Shown: positions 1 through 8,100, counted from the first letter of the stretch. The stretch: 64,000 nucleotides of DNA from Clostridia bacterium (GCA_017502525.1 JAFVUV010000003.1:146214-210213), one strand, 5' to 3'. Notes: generated by a model not told the origin, from the letters alone. A program made the numbers and translations.

Positions 1-2
1 AC

Positions 3-1277
3 GATAATGGACAATTAGAAATCGGCGGTATAACTTGCGAAAAATTAGCTCACGATTATGGTACGCCTTTATACGTTATGGACCAAGCTTATATTGAAGA
101 TATGTGTTCAATATTTAGAGACACGCTAAAGCAAGAGTATGGAGACGGCATTATTGCTTATGCATCAAAAGCTTTTTGTTGCAAATCTATTTACAAAATT
201 ATTAATAAAATGAATATAGGTGCCGACGCTGTATCTGGCGGAGAGCTTTATACCGTTTACAAAGCTGGTTTTCCTATGAGTAAAATCATTTTTCACGGTA
301 ATAATAAAACCTATTCCGAATTAAAACTAGCACTTGAATTAGACGTTGGATATATTGTAATAGATGCTTATAGTGAAGCTGACCAACTAGATGAGTTGTG
401 CAGTAAATTTGGCAAAAAACAAAAGGTTTTAATTAGAGTAAATCCTGGAGTTGAAGCTCATACTCACCATTTTATACAAACAGCAAAAATTGATTCAAAA
501 TTTGGTTTTTCCATCATTAGTGGTGAAGCCGAAAGCATAGTAAATTACGTTAAAAATAAACCAAATTTATCTTTAGAAGGACTACATTGTCATATAGGTT
601 CACAAATTTTTGAAGAAAAGTCTTTTTCTCTTGCGGTAGAAAAAATGACGGATTTTTACCAAAAATTAAAAGAACATTTTAATATTGAATTCAACGTGTT
701 AAATTTGGGTGGTGGATTTGGTATTTGGTATTCGGACGGCGATAAGGCGAAAACTTGTGATGAATACGCCTCGTATATTAAAATCATTACAAAATCACTA
801 AATGATTGCATACAAAAAAAGGGATTGAAAAAACCATTTTTGATTTTAGAGCCAGGGCGTTCAATTGTTGGGGAGGCTGGTATAACGCTTTATACTGCTG
901 GGCGTATTAAACGTATCGACGGCGTTAAAGACTATATTGCGATTGACGGGGGTATGTTTGAAAATCCACGTTTTGCTCTTTATCAAGCAAAATATACCGT
1001 TGTAGCGCCTAATAAAATGAACTTACCTAACGATAAAATTTATTCTATTGCAGGCAAATGTTGTGAAAGTGGCGACATTATTGCGGAAAATTGTAATTTA
1101 CCAGAGATTAACGAAGGTGATTTGATAGCCGTTCTTTCGACAGGTGCATATAATTATTCGATGGCTAGTAATTACAACCGTAATTTAATTCCGCCAGTTA
1201 TAATGGTTAAAAATGGACAAGCAAATTACGCTGTTAAACCGCAAAGTTATGAAGATTTAATAAGAAATGATATATAG
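3..1277 (+). CDS. lysA: Diaminopimelate decarboxylase, 5' end cut by the window
   Basis: Last step of lysine synthesis: PLP-dependent decarboxylation of meso-diaminopimelate to L-lysine. The reading frame is open from base 3, and the residues before the first ATG (base 78), including GGITCEKLAHDYGTPLYV, already match the family N-terminus, so the true start lies upstream of the window. Seen: the PLP lysine in AYASKAF (about residue 56 of the visible part), HCHIGSQI, the glycine loop NLGGGFG, EPGRSIVGEAG, and the C-terminal substrate and PLP motifs GKCCESGD and GAYNYSMASNYN. About 424 residues are visible, close to full length. A strong hairpin terminator follows directly, so the gene ends its transcription unit. 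Confident fold III decarboxylase; lysA rather than another group IV decarboxylase is supported by the CESGD motif. Confidence 0.95.
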   Translation, partial: DNGQLEIGGITCEKLAHDYGTPLYVMDQAYIEDMCSIFRDTLKQEYGDGIIAYASKAFCCKSIYKIINKMNIGADAVSGGELYTVYKAGFPMSKIIFHGNNKTYSELKLALELDVGYIVIDAYSEADQLDELCSKFGKKQKVLIRVNPGVEAHTHHFIQTAKIDSKFGFSIISGEAESIVNYVKNKPNLSLEGLHCHIGSQIFEEKSFSLAVEKMTDFYQKLKEHFNIEFNVLNLGGGFGIWYSDGDKAKTCDEYASYIKIITKSLNDCIQKKGLKKPFLILEPGRSIVGEAGITLYTAGRIKRIDGVKDYIAIDGGMFENPRFALYQAKYTVVAPNKMNLPNDKIYSIAGKCCESGDIIAENCNLPEINEGDLIAVLSTGAYNYSMASNYNRNLIPPVIMVKNGQANYAVKPQSYEDLIRNDI

Positions 1278-1280
1278 ATA

Positions 1281-1312
1281 AAAAACGCTTACGTTTGTTA
1301 AGCGTTTTTTTC
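1281..1312 (+). terminator. Intrinsic terminator after lysA
   Basis: A perfect inverted repeat (AAAAACGCTT paired with AAGCGTTTTT) with a 9-nt loop runs into a T-tract four bases after the lysA stop codon. Confidence 0.9.
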
Positions 1313-1341
1313 TTGCATTTTTATAAAATATGATATATAAT
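1313..1341 (+). promoter_or_regulatory. Promoter of the M50-scpA-scpB unit
   Basis: TTGCAT, 17 bp, then a consensus TATAAT. The -10 box overlaps an ATG at 1340, so translation must begin downstream at the ATG at 1367, giving a leader of roughly 18 nt. Confidence 0.8.
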
Positions 1342-1366
1342 GTATAAGTATTATAGGGTAAAAAAT

Positions 1367-2029
1367 ATGATTGATAAAGCAATTGAGTATATTTCCATAT
1401 TTTTAGCGTTAATGTTGGTATTGCCGATTCATGAATTTGCGCACGGTTTTGCTGCGGTAAAATGTGGGGACATTACGCCTAAAATTTATAAAAGATACAC
1501 GCTTAATCCATTTGCGCATTTTGATATATACGGACTACTTTGCTTCGTTATTGCGCGTTTTGGTTGGGCAAAGCCGATGCCTGTTAATCCTAATAATTTT
1601 AAAAATTATAAATGGGGTTGTTTTTGGGTTTCAATTGCAGGCGTTTTAGCTAATTATTTATTAGCATTTGTTGCGTATCCGTTGTTTTTCTTGTCGTTAT
1701 ACGTTCCACAGTTTGGCTACTTTACAACGGTTTTACAGTTGACTTTATATTTTACGTTTTCAATGTGTTTATCTTTTGCCGTATTTAATCTTATACCGGT
1801 ATATCCGCTTGACGGCTTTAGATTAATAGACGTTTTTTCTAAAAGGCGCAGTCGTATATATAATTTTTTACGATATCGTGGAATTTACGTTTTATACGGT
1901 TTTTTTGCTTTAAGCATAATTTCAGATATTTTAGAACTTGCTTATCTTGATATATTAGGTAATTTTTTAAGTATTGTCGTAGGATATATTAGTATACCTA
2001 TTGAGTTATTTTGGGGGTTAATCTTTTAA
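1367..2029 (+). CDS. Site-2-protease-like M50 membrane metalloprotease
   Basis: A polytopic membrane protein of 220 residues with the zinc-protease motif HEFAH (H22, E23, H26) in the first membrane helix. The second catalytic motif, NLIPVYPLDGFRL, carries the Asp near residue 148, in the NPxDG position of site-2 proteases. This is the short type without a PDZ domain (often annotated as site-2 protease family protein), and its substrate is unknown. I start it at 1367 because an in-frame ATG at 1340 lies inside the -10 box; AGGG sits 7 nt before 1367. Its stop codon overlaps the scpA start (TAATG), so the two genes are translationally coupled. An M50 gene next to scpAB is common in Clostridia. 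Confidence 0.9.
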   Translation: MIDKAIEYISIFLALMLVLPIHEFAHGFAAVKCGDITPKIYKRYTLNPFAHFDIYGLLCFVIARFGWAKPMPVNPNNFKNYKWGCFWVSIAGVLANYLLAFVAYPLFFLSLYVPQFGYFTTVLQLTLYFTFSMCLSFAVFNLIPVYPLDGFRLIDVFSKRRSRIYNFLRYRGIYVLYGFFALSIISDILELAYLDILGNFLSIVVGYISIPIELFWGLIF

Positions 2030-2799
2030 TGGCTGAATTTGAGTCGGTTGTAGACTATTCCACAAAACTTGATAATTTTGAAGGCCCTTTAGACTTGCTT
2101 TTACATCTTATTAAAGAAGCTAAAATAGAAATTAAAGACGTTTTCGTTTCACAAGTTACAGAGCAGTTTTTACAGTATATTGAGGGTGTAGATAATCTTG
2201 ATGTTGACAAAGCAAGTGAATATTTAAATATGGCTGCAACCTTGCTTGAAATCAAGTCAAAATCAATTCTTCCTAAAATTGAAGAATATCTTGACGATAT
2301 CGAAGACCCGGAAACCGCGCTTATCCGTCAACTTGAAGAATATAAATTATTTAAGGAAGCAAGTGAAAAATTAAAAGGGCAAGAGAACGTAGATAGATTT
2401 TATAAAGAACCTGATAAATCTGTGGGCGACGTTAAAATAGTATATAGTGATTTTAACTTGGATGGGTTAATCGCTGCATTTTCTAAATTGTTAATGCGCG
2501 TTGACGATAAAAAAAGGCAAGAGAACACACTCAAAGAGATTCCCAAAGAAATTTTTACAGTAAGAGATAAAATCGATCATATAAGAACTGTTTTACTGGA
2601 TAGAAAAGAAGCGAGTTTTTTTGAAATGTTTTCAAGCTATTACACAAAAAACGAGCTTATTACAACTTTTCAAGCAATGCTAGAACTGTTAAAACACCAA
2701 TATATCACAGTCGTTCAAAATGGAATTTTTGACGACATAACTATAACCTTGAGGGACGATAGAAATGAAGAACTTGGAGAAATTGACGAGTATAATTGA
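2029..2799 (+). CDS. scpA: Segregation and condensation protein A (kleisin)
   Basis: Kleisin subunit of the Smc-ScpAB condensin, which organises and segregates the nucleoid. The N-terminus carries the diagnostic FEGPLDLLLHLI motif followed by the helix that contacts the Smc head-proximal coiled coil. The C-terminal part (EASFFEMF and onward) is the winged-helix region that binds the Smc cap. The length of 256 residues is normal. The start is placed at 2029, overlapping the previous stop, with GGGGG about 10 nt upstream; an upstream TTG at 2011 would duplicate this without a binding site. It overlaps scpB by 35 nt. ScpA and ScpB are near-universal partners, so the assignment is secure. Confidence 0.95.
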   Translation: MAEFESVVDYSTKLDNFEGPLDLLLHLIKEAKIEIKDVFVSQVTEQFLQYIEGVDNLDVDKASEYLNMAATLLEIKSKSILPKIEEYLDDIEDPETALIRQLEEYKLFKEASEKLKGQENVDRFYKEPDKSVGDVKIVYSDFNLDGLIAAFSKLLMRVDDKKRQENTLKEIPKEIFTVRDKIDHIRTVLLDRKEASFFEMFSSYYTKNELITTFQAMLELLKHQYITVVQNGIFDDITITLRDDRNEELGEIDEYN

Positions 2800-3484
2800 A
2801 TCAATTTTGTTTGTTTCCGGCACGCAAGTTGCAATTAGCGATATTGCTGAAAAACTTGAAGTTTCCGACAAAGAAATTTTATCCGCCGTTAAATTATTAC
2901 AAGAAAAATATTCTAATGATAGTGGTATCCAATTGTTGCAATTCAATAAAAAATTGCAATTTTGCTCAAATCCCGTTAATGCTGATGAAGTTTCGTCTGT
3001 GTTAAACCCAATAAAAGAGCGTGAACTTTCAAAAAGCATGTTGGAAGTTGCTGCAATAATTGCATATAAACAACCGGTAACTAGAATAGATCTTGAAGAA
3101 ATTCGTGGTAACAGCGAGTACGCAGTTCAAAAACTTTTAGAGCTTGGCGTAATTGAGCCCGTGGGAAGAAAGGATGCTGTTGGTAAACCCGTGCTTTTTG
3201 GAACTACGGATAAATTCTTAAAGCGTTTTCAAATTTCTTCATTAGACGAGTTGCCTGATTACGAAGAATTGATTAATAAAATTCAACTTATTCGGGGCGT
3301 ACAAAAAGACGACGATTATCTTTACAGTAAAGACGTTTACGTCGAAGAAAGCGTTAGTACAGAAAGTGGTTCTTCGAAAGAAGTTGCTCCTACAAAAGTC
3401 CAAACTGAAGATTTTGATTTGCCGGATATTGATGATGAAGAAATTCCAGACTTTTTAATCGGTGAAGAAGTGGAAAAATTCTAA
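2765..3484 (+). CDS. scpB: Segregation and condensation protein B
   Basis: The dimeric winged-helix partner of ScpA in the Smc condensin. Tandem winged-helix domains cover about residues 5-170, including IESILFVSG, MLEVAAIIAYKQPVTRIDLEEIRG and the ending VGRKDAVGKPVLFGTTDKFL, which are strongly family-typical. The last 70 residues are acidic and low in complexity, as is usual for the ScpB tail. Translation starts inside scpA, with GAGGG 9 nt upstream of the ATG. A terminator hairpin 20 nt after the stop separates the gene from the next cluster. Confidence 0.95.
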   Translation: MKNLEKLTSIIESILFVSGTQVAISDIAEKLEVSDKEILSAVKLLQEKYSNDSGIQLLQFNKKLQFCSNPVNADEVSSVLNPIKERELSKSMLEVAAIIAYKQPVTRIDLEEIRGNSEYAVQKLLELGVIEPVGRKDAVGKPVLFGTTDKFLKRFQISSLDELPDYEELINKIQLIRGVQKDDDYLYSKDVYVEESVSTESGSSKEVAPTKVQTEDFDLPDIDDEEIPDFLIGEEVEKF

Positions 3485-3504
3485 AATTTTAATTTAGTTA
3501 CATT

Positions 3505-3531
3505 AAGCCTTGCTAATAGCAAGGCTTTTTT
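3505..3531 (+). terminator. Intrinsic terminator after scpB
   Basis: A 9-bp perfect stem (AAGCCTTGC with GCAAGGCTT), a 5-nt loop and six Ts. Confidence 0.9.
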
Positions 3532-3538
3532 GTATAAA
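3510..3538 (+). promoter_or_regulatory. Possible promoter nested in the scpB terminator
   Basis: TTGCTA (inside the terminator stem) and TATAAA are separated by exactly 17 bp, the spacing of nearly all promoters here. It would drive the DUF2953-gerW-dacB-rluB cluster, which otherwise has no visible promoter after the terminator. Confidence 0.45.
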
Positions 3539-3548
3539 AGACAGGCAT

Positions 3549-4118
3549 TTGCAAATATTAAAAGTAGTGTTTAATGCAATTTTGATAATTTTTATAGTAT
3601 TAATTTTCCCTATATTTATAAACGTGAAATTTCACTATTCTCTACAAGAAAAAAAGATGTTTTATTATATAAATTTATTTAGTTTTATAAATTTATTGAG
3701 TGGATACGTAGAGCGTATTGAAGAAGGCTTTGCTGTGCATGTTACAAAAAATAAAGCAATTATTATAGAATACTCAAGTCTTTTAACTTTTAGGAAAAAA
3801 GTTAAGCCGTTAAAAGATTATCATTTCGTTAAATTCTATACTGATATTCAAATAGGCACTAATGATAGTGCGGTTTTTCCTTTTACGGTATCGTTTCTAG
3901 TTCAAATGATTCAAAATTTTTTCAGTTGGTTTTTTTATCACAAAAAACCACAATTAAAAACTGAAACAAACGTTTTTTTAATTGAAGGCGAAAATAGATT
4001 AGAGATTTTTTGTAAAGTTGTCGTTGTGTTAAACTTGCTTATGATGATAATTAGCTTAATAAAAATTTTAACGGAGAAAATAATTTATGCAAACAGGAAT
4101 AGAAAACAACAAAATTAA
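3549..4118 (+). CDS. DUF2953-type (YtfI-like) membrane-anchored protein
   Basis: About 189 residues: an N-terminal hydrophobic segment (ILIIFIVLIFPIFI), a beta-rich middle resembling DUF2953 (VKFHYSLQEKK then YVERIEEGF), and a second hydrophobic segment near the C-terminus. Function unknown. The assignment rests partly on context: in Bacillus and many Clostridia a DUF2953 gene (ytfI) lies directly before ytfJ/gerW, as here, where the two genes overlap by 32 nt. The start is uncertain. No ATG lies near the 5' end; a TTG at 3549 behind AGACAGG is the best choice, and a further upstream TTG at 3510 falls inside the terminator stem. A role linked to the spore or cell envelope is inference only. 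Confidence 0.6.
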   Translation: MQILKVVFNAILIIFIVLIFPIFINVKFHYSLQEKKMFYYINLFSFINLLSGYVERIEEGFAVHVTKNKAIIIEYSSLLTFRKKVKPLKDYHFVKFYTDIQIGTNDSAVFPFTVSFLVQMIQNFFSWFFYHKKPQLKTETNVFLIEGENRLEIFCKVVVVLNLLMMIISLIKILTEKIIYANRNRKQQN

Positions 4119-4482
4119 TAAAGCGATAGAAACGGCTATTAAAAGTTTAGGTACGATAATTGACGTTAATACTGTGGTAGGTAAACCTATAAAAACAGAA
4201 AACGGCGACTACGTCGTTCCAATATCTAAAGTTACGATTGGTGTGTTGGCGGGTGGCGGTGAATATGGCAAAGTCAACATTTTTAAAAAGGGAAGTGATT
4301 TACCATATTCGGCAGGTAATGGTGCAATAGTTTCCGTAAAACCTTGTGGTTTTTTATTAAAAGAAGGGCAAAATTATAAATTGCTTTCAATTGCGGAAAA
4401 TCCTTATGAAAAATTAATTGAAAAAGCATCAGACTTTATTTCAGAACTAAAAAAGGTGCCTAATAATGAAGAAATTAACTAA
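4087..4482 (+). CDS. gerW: GerW/YtfJ-family spore protein
   Basis: A small soluble protein of 131 residues. Family hallmarks are the N-terminal NKINKAIETAIKSL, VGKPIKTENGDYVVPISKVTIG, the glycine-rich GVLAGGGEYG and the closing GAIVSVKPCGFLL. In Bacillus subtilis YtfJ (GerW) is made in the forespore and is needed for L-alanine germination. Homologues also occur in species with poor sporulation evidence, so presence alone does not prove a sporulation pathway. GGAG lies 10 nt before the ATG. It overlaps both neighbours (DUF2953 upstream, the carboxypeptidase downstream by 17 nt), so the cluster is translationally coupled. Confidence 0.88.
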   Translation: MQTGIENNKINKAIETAIKSLGTIIDVNTVVGKPIKTENGDYVVPISKVTIGVLAGGGEYGKVNIFKKGSDLPYSAGNGAIVSVKPCGFLLKEGQNYKLLSIAENPYEKLIEKASDFISELKKVPNNEEIN

Positions 4483-5533
4483 TAAATTTTTTATTTGTTT
4501 TCTTTTAGTTGTTGCTATATTTTTTTGCTCGTATAAGACAACTGATATTGTTAAAGCTGAAAACAATTCTAGTGAAATAGTTATGGAACTAAATTCTCAC
4601 AGAATATTATATGCAAACAATGAAAATGAAAAAAAATATATGGCTAGCACGACAAAAATTTTAACGGCTATAACAATCATTGAAAATTGTAATTTACAAG
4701 ATATAGTTACAATTACGAATAATTGTGTGGGCATAGAAGGTTCGAGTATATATTTAGAAGTTGGCGAAAAGTTAAGTGTAGAGCATTTGCTGTATGGGTT
4801 AATGTTACGCTCTGGAAATGATTGTGCACAAACGCTTGCGCTACATTGTTGTGGAAGTGTTGAGAAATTTGCTGATTTAATGAATGAAACAGCAAGAAAA
4901 ATAGGTGCTTTTAATAGTAATTTTGTGAATCCACACGGACTACACGACGACAATCATTATACAACCGCATACGATTTAGCATTGATTTCCTGTTATGCGA
5001 TGAAAAACGATAATTTTAGAAAAATCGTATCTACAAAAAGCATTAAAATTCCATTTACTACAAGAAATTATGATAGACATTTATTAAATAAAAATAAAAT
5101 GCTAAAAGAGTTTGACGGTTCAACAGGTATTAAAACGGGATACACTAAACGTGCAGGGAGATGTTTAGTTAGCAGTTGTTTGCGGAACGGTATGGAACTA
5201 ATTTGCGTTGTATTAAATTGCCCACCAATGTTTGAACGTTCTAAATTGCTTCTTACTAACGCTTTTTCTGATTATAAACAATATAAACTTATCGAAAGTG
5301 ATAATATTATTGGTTTTTGTAAAATTGAGAACACCAGCGAGAAAATTCCATTATGTATTAAATCCGATATTATATTGCCATTAAGAAAAAACGAATTAAG
5401 TCAACTTAAAGTCGTTTATGATTATCCCAAAATCGTTTCTAGTAATATTGAAAAAGATACGGAAATAGGTAAAGTTAAAATTTATTGTGAAAATAACTTG
5501 ATTTTTGAAGAAAAAATCTATACTATAGTATAG
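4466..5533 (+). CDS. D-alanyl-D-alanine carboxypeptidase (DacF/DacB type)
   Basis: A secreted serine peptidase that trims the terminal D-Ala from peptidoglycan stem peptides. Seen: a signal peptide (about residues 1-30, KK followed by a long hydrophobic core), then the three penicillin-binding motifs STTK (S59), SGN (S116) and KTG (K222) with normal spacing. The C-terminal 90 residues form a beta-rich domain that is less conserved. At 355 residues it is a little shorter than typical dacA products, and no obvious C-terminal amphipathic anchor is visible. Placement between gerW and rluB matches the Clostridia order in which a dacB or dacF homologue follows ytfJ, which suggests a spore-cortex or general wall role (inference). 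Confidence 0.9.
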   Translation: MKKLTNKFFICFLLVVAIFFCSYKTTDIVKAENNSSEIVMELNSHRILYANNENEKKYMASTTKILTAITIIENCNLQDIVTITNNCVGIEGSSIYLEVGEKLSVEHLLYGLMLRSGNDCAQTLALHCCGSVEKFADLMNETARKIGAFNSNFVNPHGLHDDNHYTTAYDLALISCYAMKNDNFRKIVSTKSIKIPFTTRNYDRHLLNKNKMLKEFDGSTGIKTGYTKRAGRCLVSSCLRNGMELICVVLNCPPMFERSKLLLTNAFSDYKQYKLIESDNIIGFCKIENTSEKIPLCIKSDIILPLRKNELSQLKVVYDYPKIVSSNIEKDTEIGKVKIYCENNLIFEEKIYTIV

Positions 5534-5557
5534 AAGAATAAACATAGTAGGTAACAA

Positions 5558-6262
5558 ATGAGAATAAATAAATATTTAGCATATAGTGGAGTAGCCTCAA
5601 GACGCGGTGCGGACCAACTAATTAACGACGGACACGTAAAAATTAATGGAAGAATATGTTCGCCTGGTGACGACGTTGACGTGGGAGAAGATAGCGTTAC
5701 CGTAAACGGCAAATTAGTTAACGTTGTAAAAAAATACGATTATTATATTATGAATAAGCCTAAGGGTTACGTTTGTACAGTAAAAGATGATAAGGGTAGA
5801 AAGACTGTTATGGATTTACTGCCCAAAGGCTCTAAACGTCTTTTCCCGGTTGGTAGATTGGACTATGATAGTGAAGGACTGCTAATATTAACAAACGACG
5901 GAGACCTAACTTTTAAGTTAACGCATCCTAAAAATGAAGTTCCAAAAACGTATTTAGTTAAAACAGAAAAACTTGTAAGTGATGAAGATTTAAATAAATT
6001 ACGTTCAGGTGTAGTTATTGATGGCGTAAAAACAAAAAAATGTAATATTAGACTAATTGAAAACACTAAAACCAGTTCAAAATTGCACGTAACGATAACA
6101 GAAGGAAGAAATAGACAAGTTAGAAAAATGTTTGAAGTTATCGGTAACAACGTTGATTTCTTAAAACGTATTAAAATAGGTGATTTAACATTAATGGGGT
6201 TAAATCGTGGTGAAGTAAGACAATTGTCAGCTAGAGAAATTGATTATTTATTGAATTTATAA
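5558..6262 (+). CDS. rluB: 23S rRNA pseudouridine synthase (RluB family)
   Basis: Converts a uridine in the 23S rRNA peptidyl-transferase region to pseudouridine. It has an N-terminal S4 RNA-binding domain (MRINKYLAYSGVASRRGADQ, about residues 1-60). The RsuA-type catalytic domain follows, with GRLDYDSEGLLILTNDG, the nucleophilic aspartate being D102. The closing EGRNRQVRKMFE is a family signature. The length of 234 residues is typical. AGTAGGT precedes the ATG. It is last in the cluster and is followed by a strong terminator. RluB is preferred over RsuA and RluE because of the Firmicutes scpB-dacB-rluB neighbourhood. Confidence 0.9.
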   Translation: MRINKYLAYSGVASRRGADQLINDGHVKINGRICSPGDDVDVGEDSVTVNGKLVNVVKKYDYYIMNKPKGYVCTVKDDKGRKTVMDLLPKGSKRLFPVGRLDYDSEGLLILTNDGDLTFKLTHPKNEVPKTYLVKTEKLVSDEDLNKLRSGVVIDGVKTKKCNIRLIENTKTSSKLHVTITEGRNRQVRKMFEVIGNNVDFLKRIKIGDLTLMGLNRGEVRQLSAREIDYLLNL

Positions 6263-6267
6263 AACTA

Positions 6268-6298
6268 AGCCGTTCGAATAATTCGGACGGCTATTTTT
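6268..6298 (+). terminator. Intrinsic terminator after rluB
   Basis: An 11-bp stem (AGCCGTTCGAA with TTCGGACGGCT, one G-T pair) and a TATTTTTAT tail, five bases after the rluB stop. Confidence 0.9.
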
Positions 6299-6384
6299 AT
6301 AATACTTGTTATTTCGTTGTTGATTAAATGTAACAACATAGAAATAGTTTGCTAATATAAATTTTATATTTTTACATTTCGATA

Positions 6385-6425
6385 AAGAACGTGTGTAATT
6401 ATTGAATTAACACACGTTCTTTTTG
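6385..6425 (+). terminator. Second, orphan terminator hairpin
   Basis: A 12-bp perfect stem (AAGAACGTGTGT with ACACACGTTCTT) with T-rich sequence after it, 85 nt beyond the rluB terminator. No gene and no convincing promoter lies between them. It may be a back-up terminator or the 3' end of a small RNA. Confidence 0.7.
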
Positions 6426-6473
6426 TATAGCAAAATCTTGTTATGTATGGTTATTATAATTGTTTAGTAAAAT

Positions 6474-6510
6474 AAAAAAATAGTATCAAGAGTAAACTTG
6501 ATACTATTTT
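6474..6510 (-). terminator. Terminator of tRNA-Trp
   Basis: A perfect stem-loop (ATAGTATCAAG with CTTGATACTAT) immediately 3' of the tRNA on the minus strand, followed there by a run of Ts. The stem is also flanked by Ts on the plus strand, so it may work both ways. Confidence 0.85.
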
Positions 6511-6586
6511 TGGCAGGGGAGACGCGACTCGAACACGCAACCGGCGGTTTTGGAGACCGCTGCTCTACCAATTGAGCCACTCCCCT
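6511..6586 (-). tRNA. tRNA-Trp (CCA anticodon)
   Basis: A 76-nt cloverleaf read on the minus strand. The acceptor stem AGGGGAG pairs with CTCCCCT. The D-arm is GCTCAATTGGTAGAGC, the anticodon loop CTCCAAA gives anticodon CCA, and the T-arm contains GTTCGAGTC. The discriminator is G and the CCA end is genomically encoded. Confidence 0.96.
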
Positions 6587-6601
6587 AAAAAGAACAGTCT
6601 T

Positions 6602-6630
6602 ATTATATAAAAAAACTATAATAAAGTCAA
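6602..6630 (-). promoter_or_regulatory. Promoter of tRNA-Trp
   Basis: Minus-strand TTGACT, 17 bp, TATAAT, with the -10 box ending 15 nt before the tRNA 5' end. It lies between the PadR-type gene and the tRNA. Confidence 0.85.
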
Positions 6631-6694
6631 CAAAATATTACTAATATGCTGAAAATATATTTATTAAATTTGGATTTAGACTGTTTGAAAAATT

Positions 6695-7930
6695 TTAATG
6701 TTGATTAATCAATTTTTTACTAATTTTACACGTTTTATTTTTAGAAACTAATAGTTTTGCAACGAAATGTACTACTATTAGTAAGAAAATTATGGATGGG
6801 GATATAAGACTAACTAAAATAGTTTTAATATCCGAAAATTCTACTCCTAGAAGAAGATTTGCAGCAAAAGTGATTAAAACTAAATTAAATACAACTATAA
6901 GTGAGATGAAAACTGCATCCGCTGAAGGCTGTTTATTAGTCGATTTATTTGGTTTGCTTGCATAGATAATTGCGTTAATAAACGCTGGCATAATTAAACA
7001 CAATAAAGTAATTAAAGTTGCCGTTGTTCCGATGTTTAAATAGCTAGCAAAAATCATTTTAAATGCAAAAAATAAAATGGTTGAAATTAAAAACATAATG
7101 GTAGAGGTGATTAAATTTAATTTATTAATTAAAAGAGTTTTACTACCAATAAAAGAATCTTTTGATGAAATTTTAAGTTTATAGCCTTCTTTAGCCGCTT
7201 TTAAAGTTAAATCACCAAAATCAATTTTTCCATTATTATTACGTTGCGCATTATAGTCGGTCGTATCTAACGTTTCGTTAAATTTTTGAACTTCTGATTT
7301 TTCGTTAGAGCTTTCAATTTGAGATAAGGTTTCTAGTTCCTCAACTTGTCTACGTGCTGTCGTGGGCTGAACCATTTTTCCCAAAATGCTTCTAAAATTA
7401 ATATCTTGCGCATTGTCGTTAATCGTGGTTGTTGATTCTGTCTCAGTCGTTGTAACGCTTTGAGACAAAATGTCAGAAGAATTATTTGGTGTGGTATCAA
7501 GATTGTTTTTTTCTATTTCAACGATTTTCTCGACTTCTACAATTTTTTCAACTTCGACGATTTTTTCAATAATTTGTGGTTCGCAAACAGGTGCAGGGGA
7601 ACAATCCATTAATTTATCAATAATGGCGCGAGAATAAGACCAATTATTTAAATTGGCTTCAACGGTGTTTCTGCCACTTTCGGTAAGCTTGAAAAATTTT
7701 CTACGACCGCCTTCGCAATCGTTCCAATAAGAGACAACGTGTTTTAAATTTTCTAAACGTTTAAGCGAACTGTAAAGCGTCGCTTGATTTAATTTATATT
7801 CGCTTTGACTTTTTACTTCAACGGCATCACTAATTTGCTGAGCGAACTTATCGCTATCAAGCAAAGTGTGTAAAATTATCGTATCAATATGACCGCGAAT
7901 TAAATCACTACTAATTGCTTGTGGTTCCAT
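6695..7930 (-). CDS. PadR-type regulator fused to a membrane domain
   Basis: 411 residues in three parts. Residues 1-110 form a PadR winged helix (IDTIILHTLLDSDKFAQQI, then NQATLYSSLKRLENLKHV with the EGGRRKFFKLTESGR wing). Residues 118-142 hold a short tandem repeat of EKIVEV units, followed by a low-complexity linker to about 230. The C-terminal 140 residues contain four predicted membrane helices. PadR proteins are normally soluble cytosolic repressors of about 110-180 residues, so this looks like a membrane-tethered regulator; ligand and targets are unknown. The start at 7930 is chosen because GGAG sits 6 nt upstream and the promoter lies between it and the upstream ATG at 7993. It is divergent from the Xer gene. 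Confidence 0.8.
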   Translation of the reverse strand: MEPQAISSDLIRGHIDTIILHTLLDSDKFAQQISDAVEVKSQSEYKLNQATLYSSLKRLENLKHVVSYWNDCEGGRRKFFKLTESGRNTVEANLNNWSYSRAIIDKLMDCSPAPVCEPQIIEKIVEVEKIVEVEKIVEIEKNNLDTTPNNSSDILSQSVTTTETESTTTINDNAQDINFRSILGKMVQPTTARRQVEELETLSQIESSNEKSEVQKFNETLDTTDYNAQRNNNGKIDFGDLTLKAAKEGYKLKISSKDSFIGSKTLLINKLNLITSTIMFLISTILFFAFKMIFASYLNIGTTATLITLLCLIMPAFINAIIYASKPNKSTNKQPSADAVFISLIVVFNLVLITFAANLLLGVEFSDIKTILVSLISPSIIFLLIVVHFVAKLLVSKNKTCKISKKLINQH

Positions 7931-7961
7931 TATAACTCCAAAAAAATTTTTATTTAATATA

Positions 7962-7990
7962 AGTATATTATAAAATAAACTACAAGTCAA
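7962..7990 (-). promoter_or_regulatory. Promoter of the PadR-type gene
   Basis: Minus-strand TTGACT, 17 bp, TATACT, giving a leader of about 25 nt with a normal Shine-Dalgarno sequence. Confidence 0.8.
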
Positions 7991-8100
7991 CAAAATATTA
8001 AAATTTTAACCAACAATTTTGTTGCTGATATAATCATAACGAAAATCATAAGTAAAACACTAATTATTTAATTGATTTGTTTTTTAGAAATTTTCTTATT

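Noticed and set aside
1340..1342. Upstream ATG as the start of the M50 gene
   Set aside because: It overlaps the TATAAT -10 box; the ATG at 1367 is downstream of the expected transcript start.
7516..7575. Short tandem repeat in the PadR-type gene as a CRISPR-like array
   Set aside because: The repeat is three in-frame EKIVEV-type units of coding sequence with no spacers.
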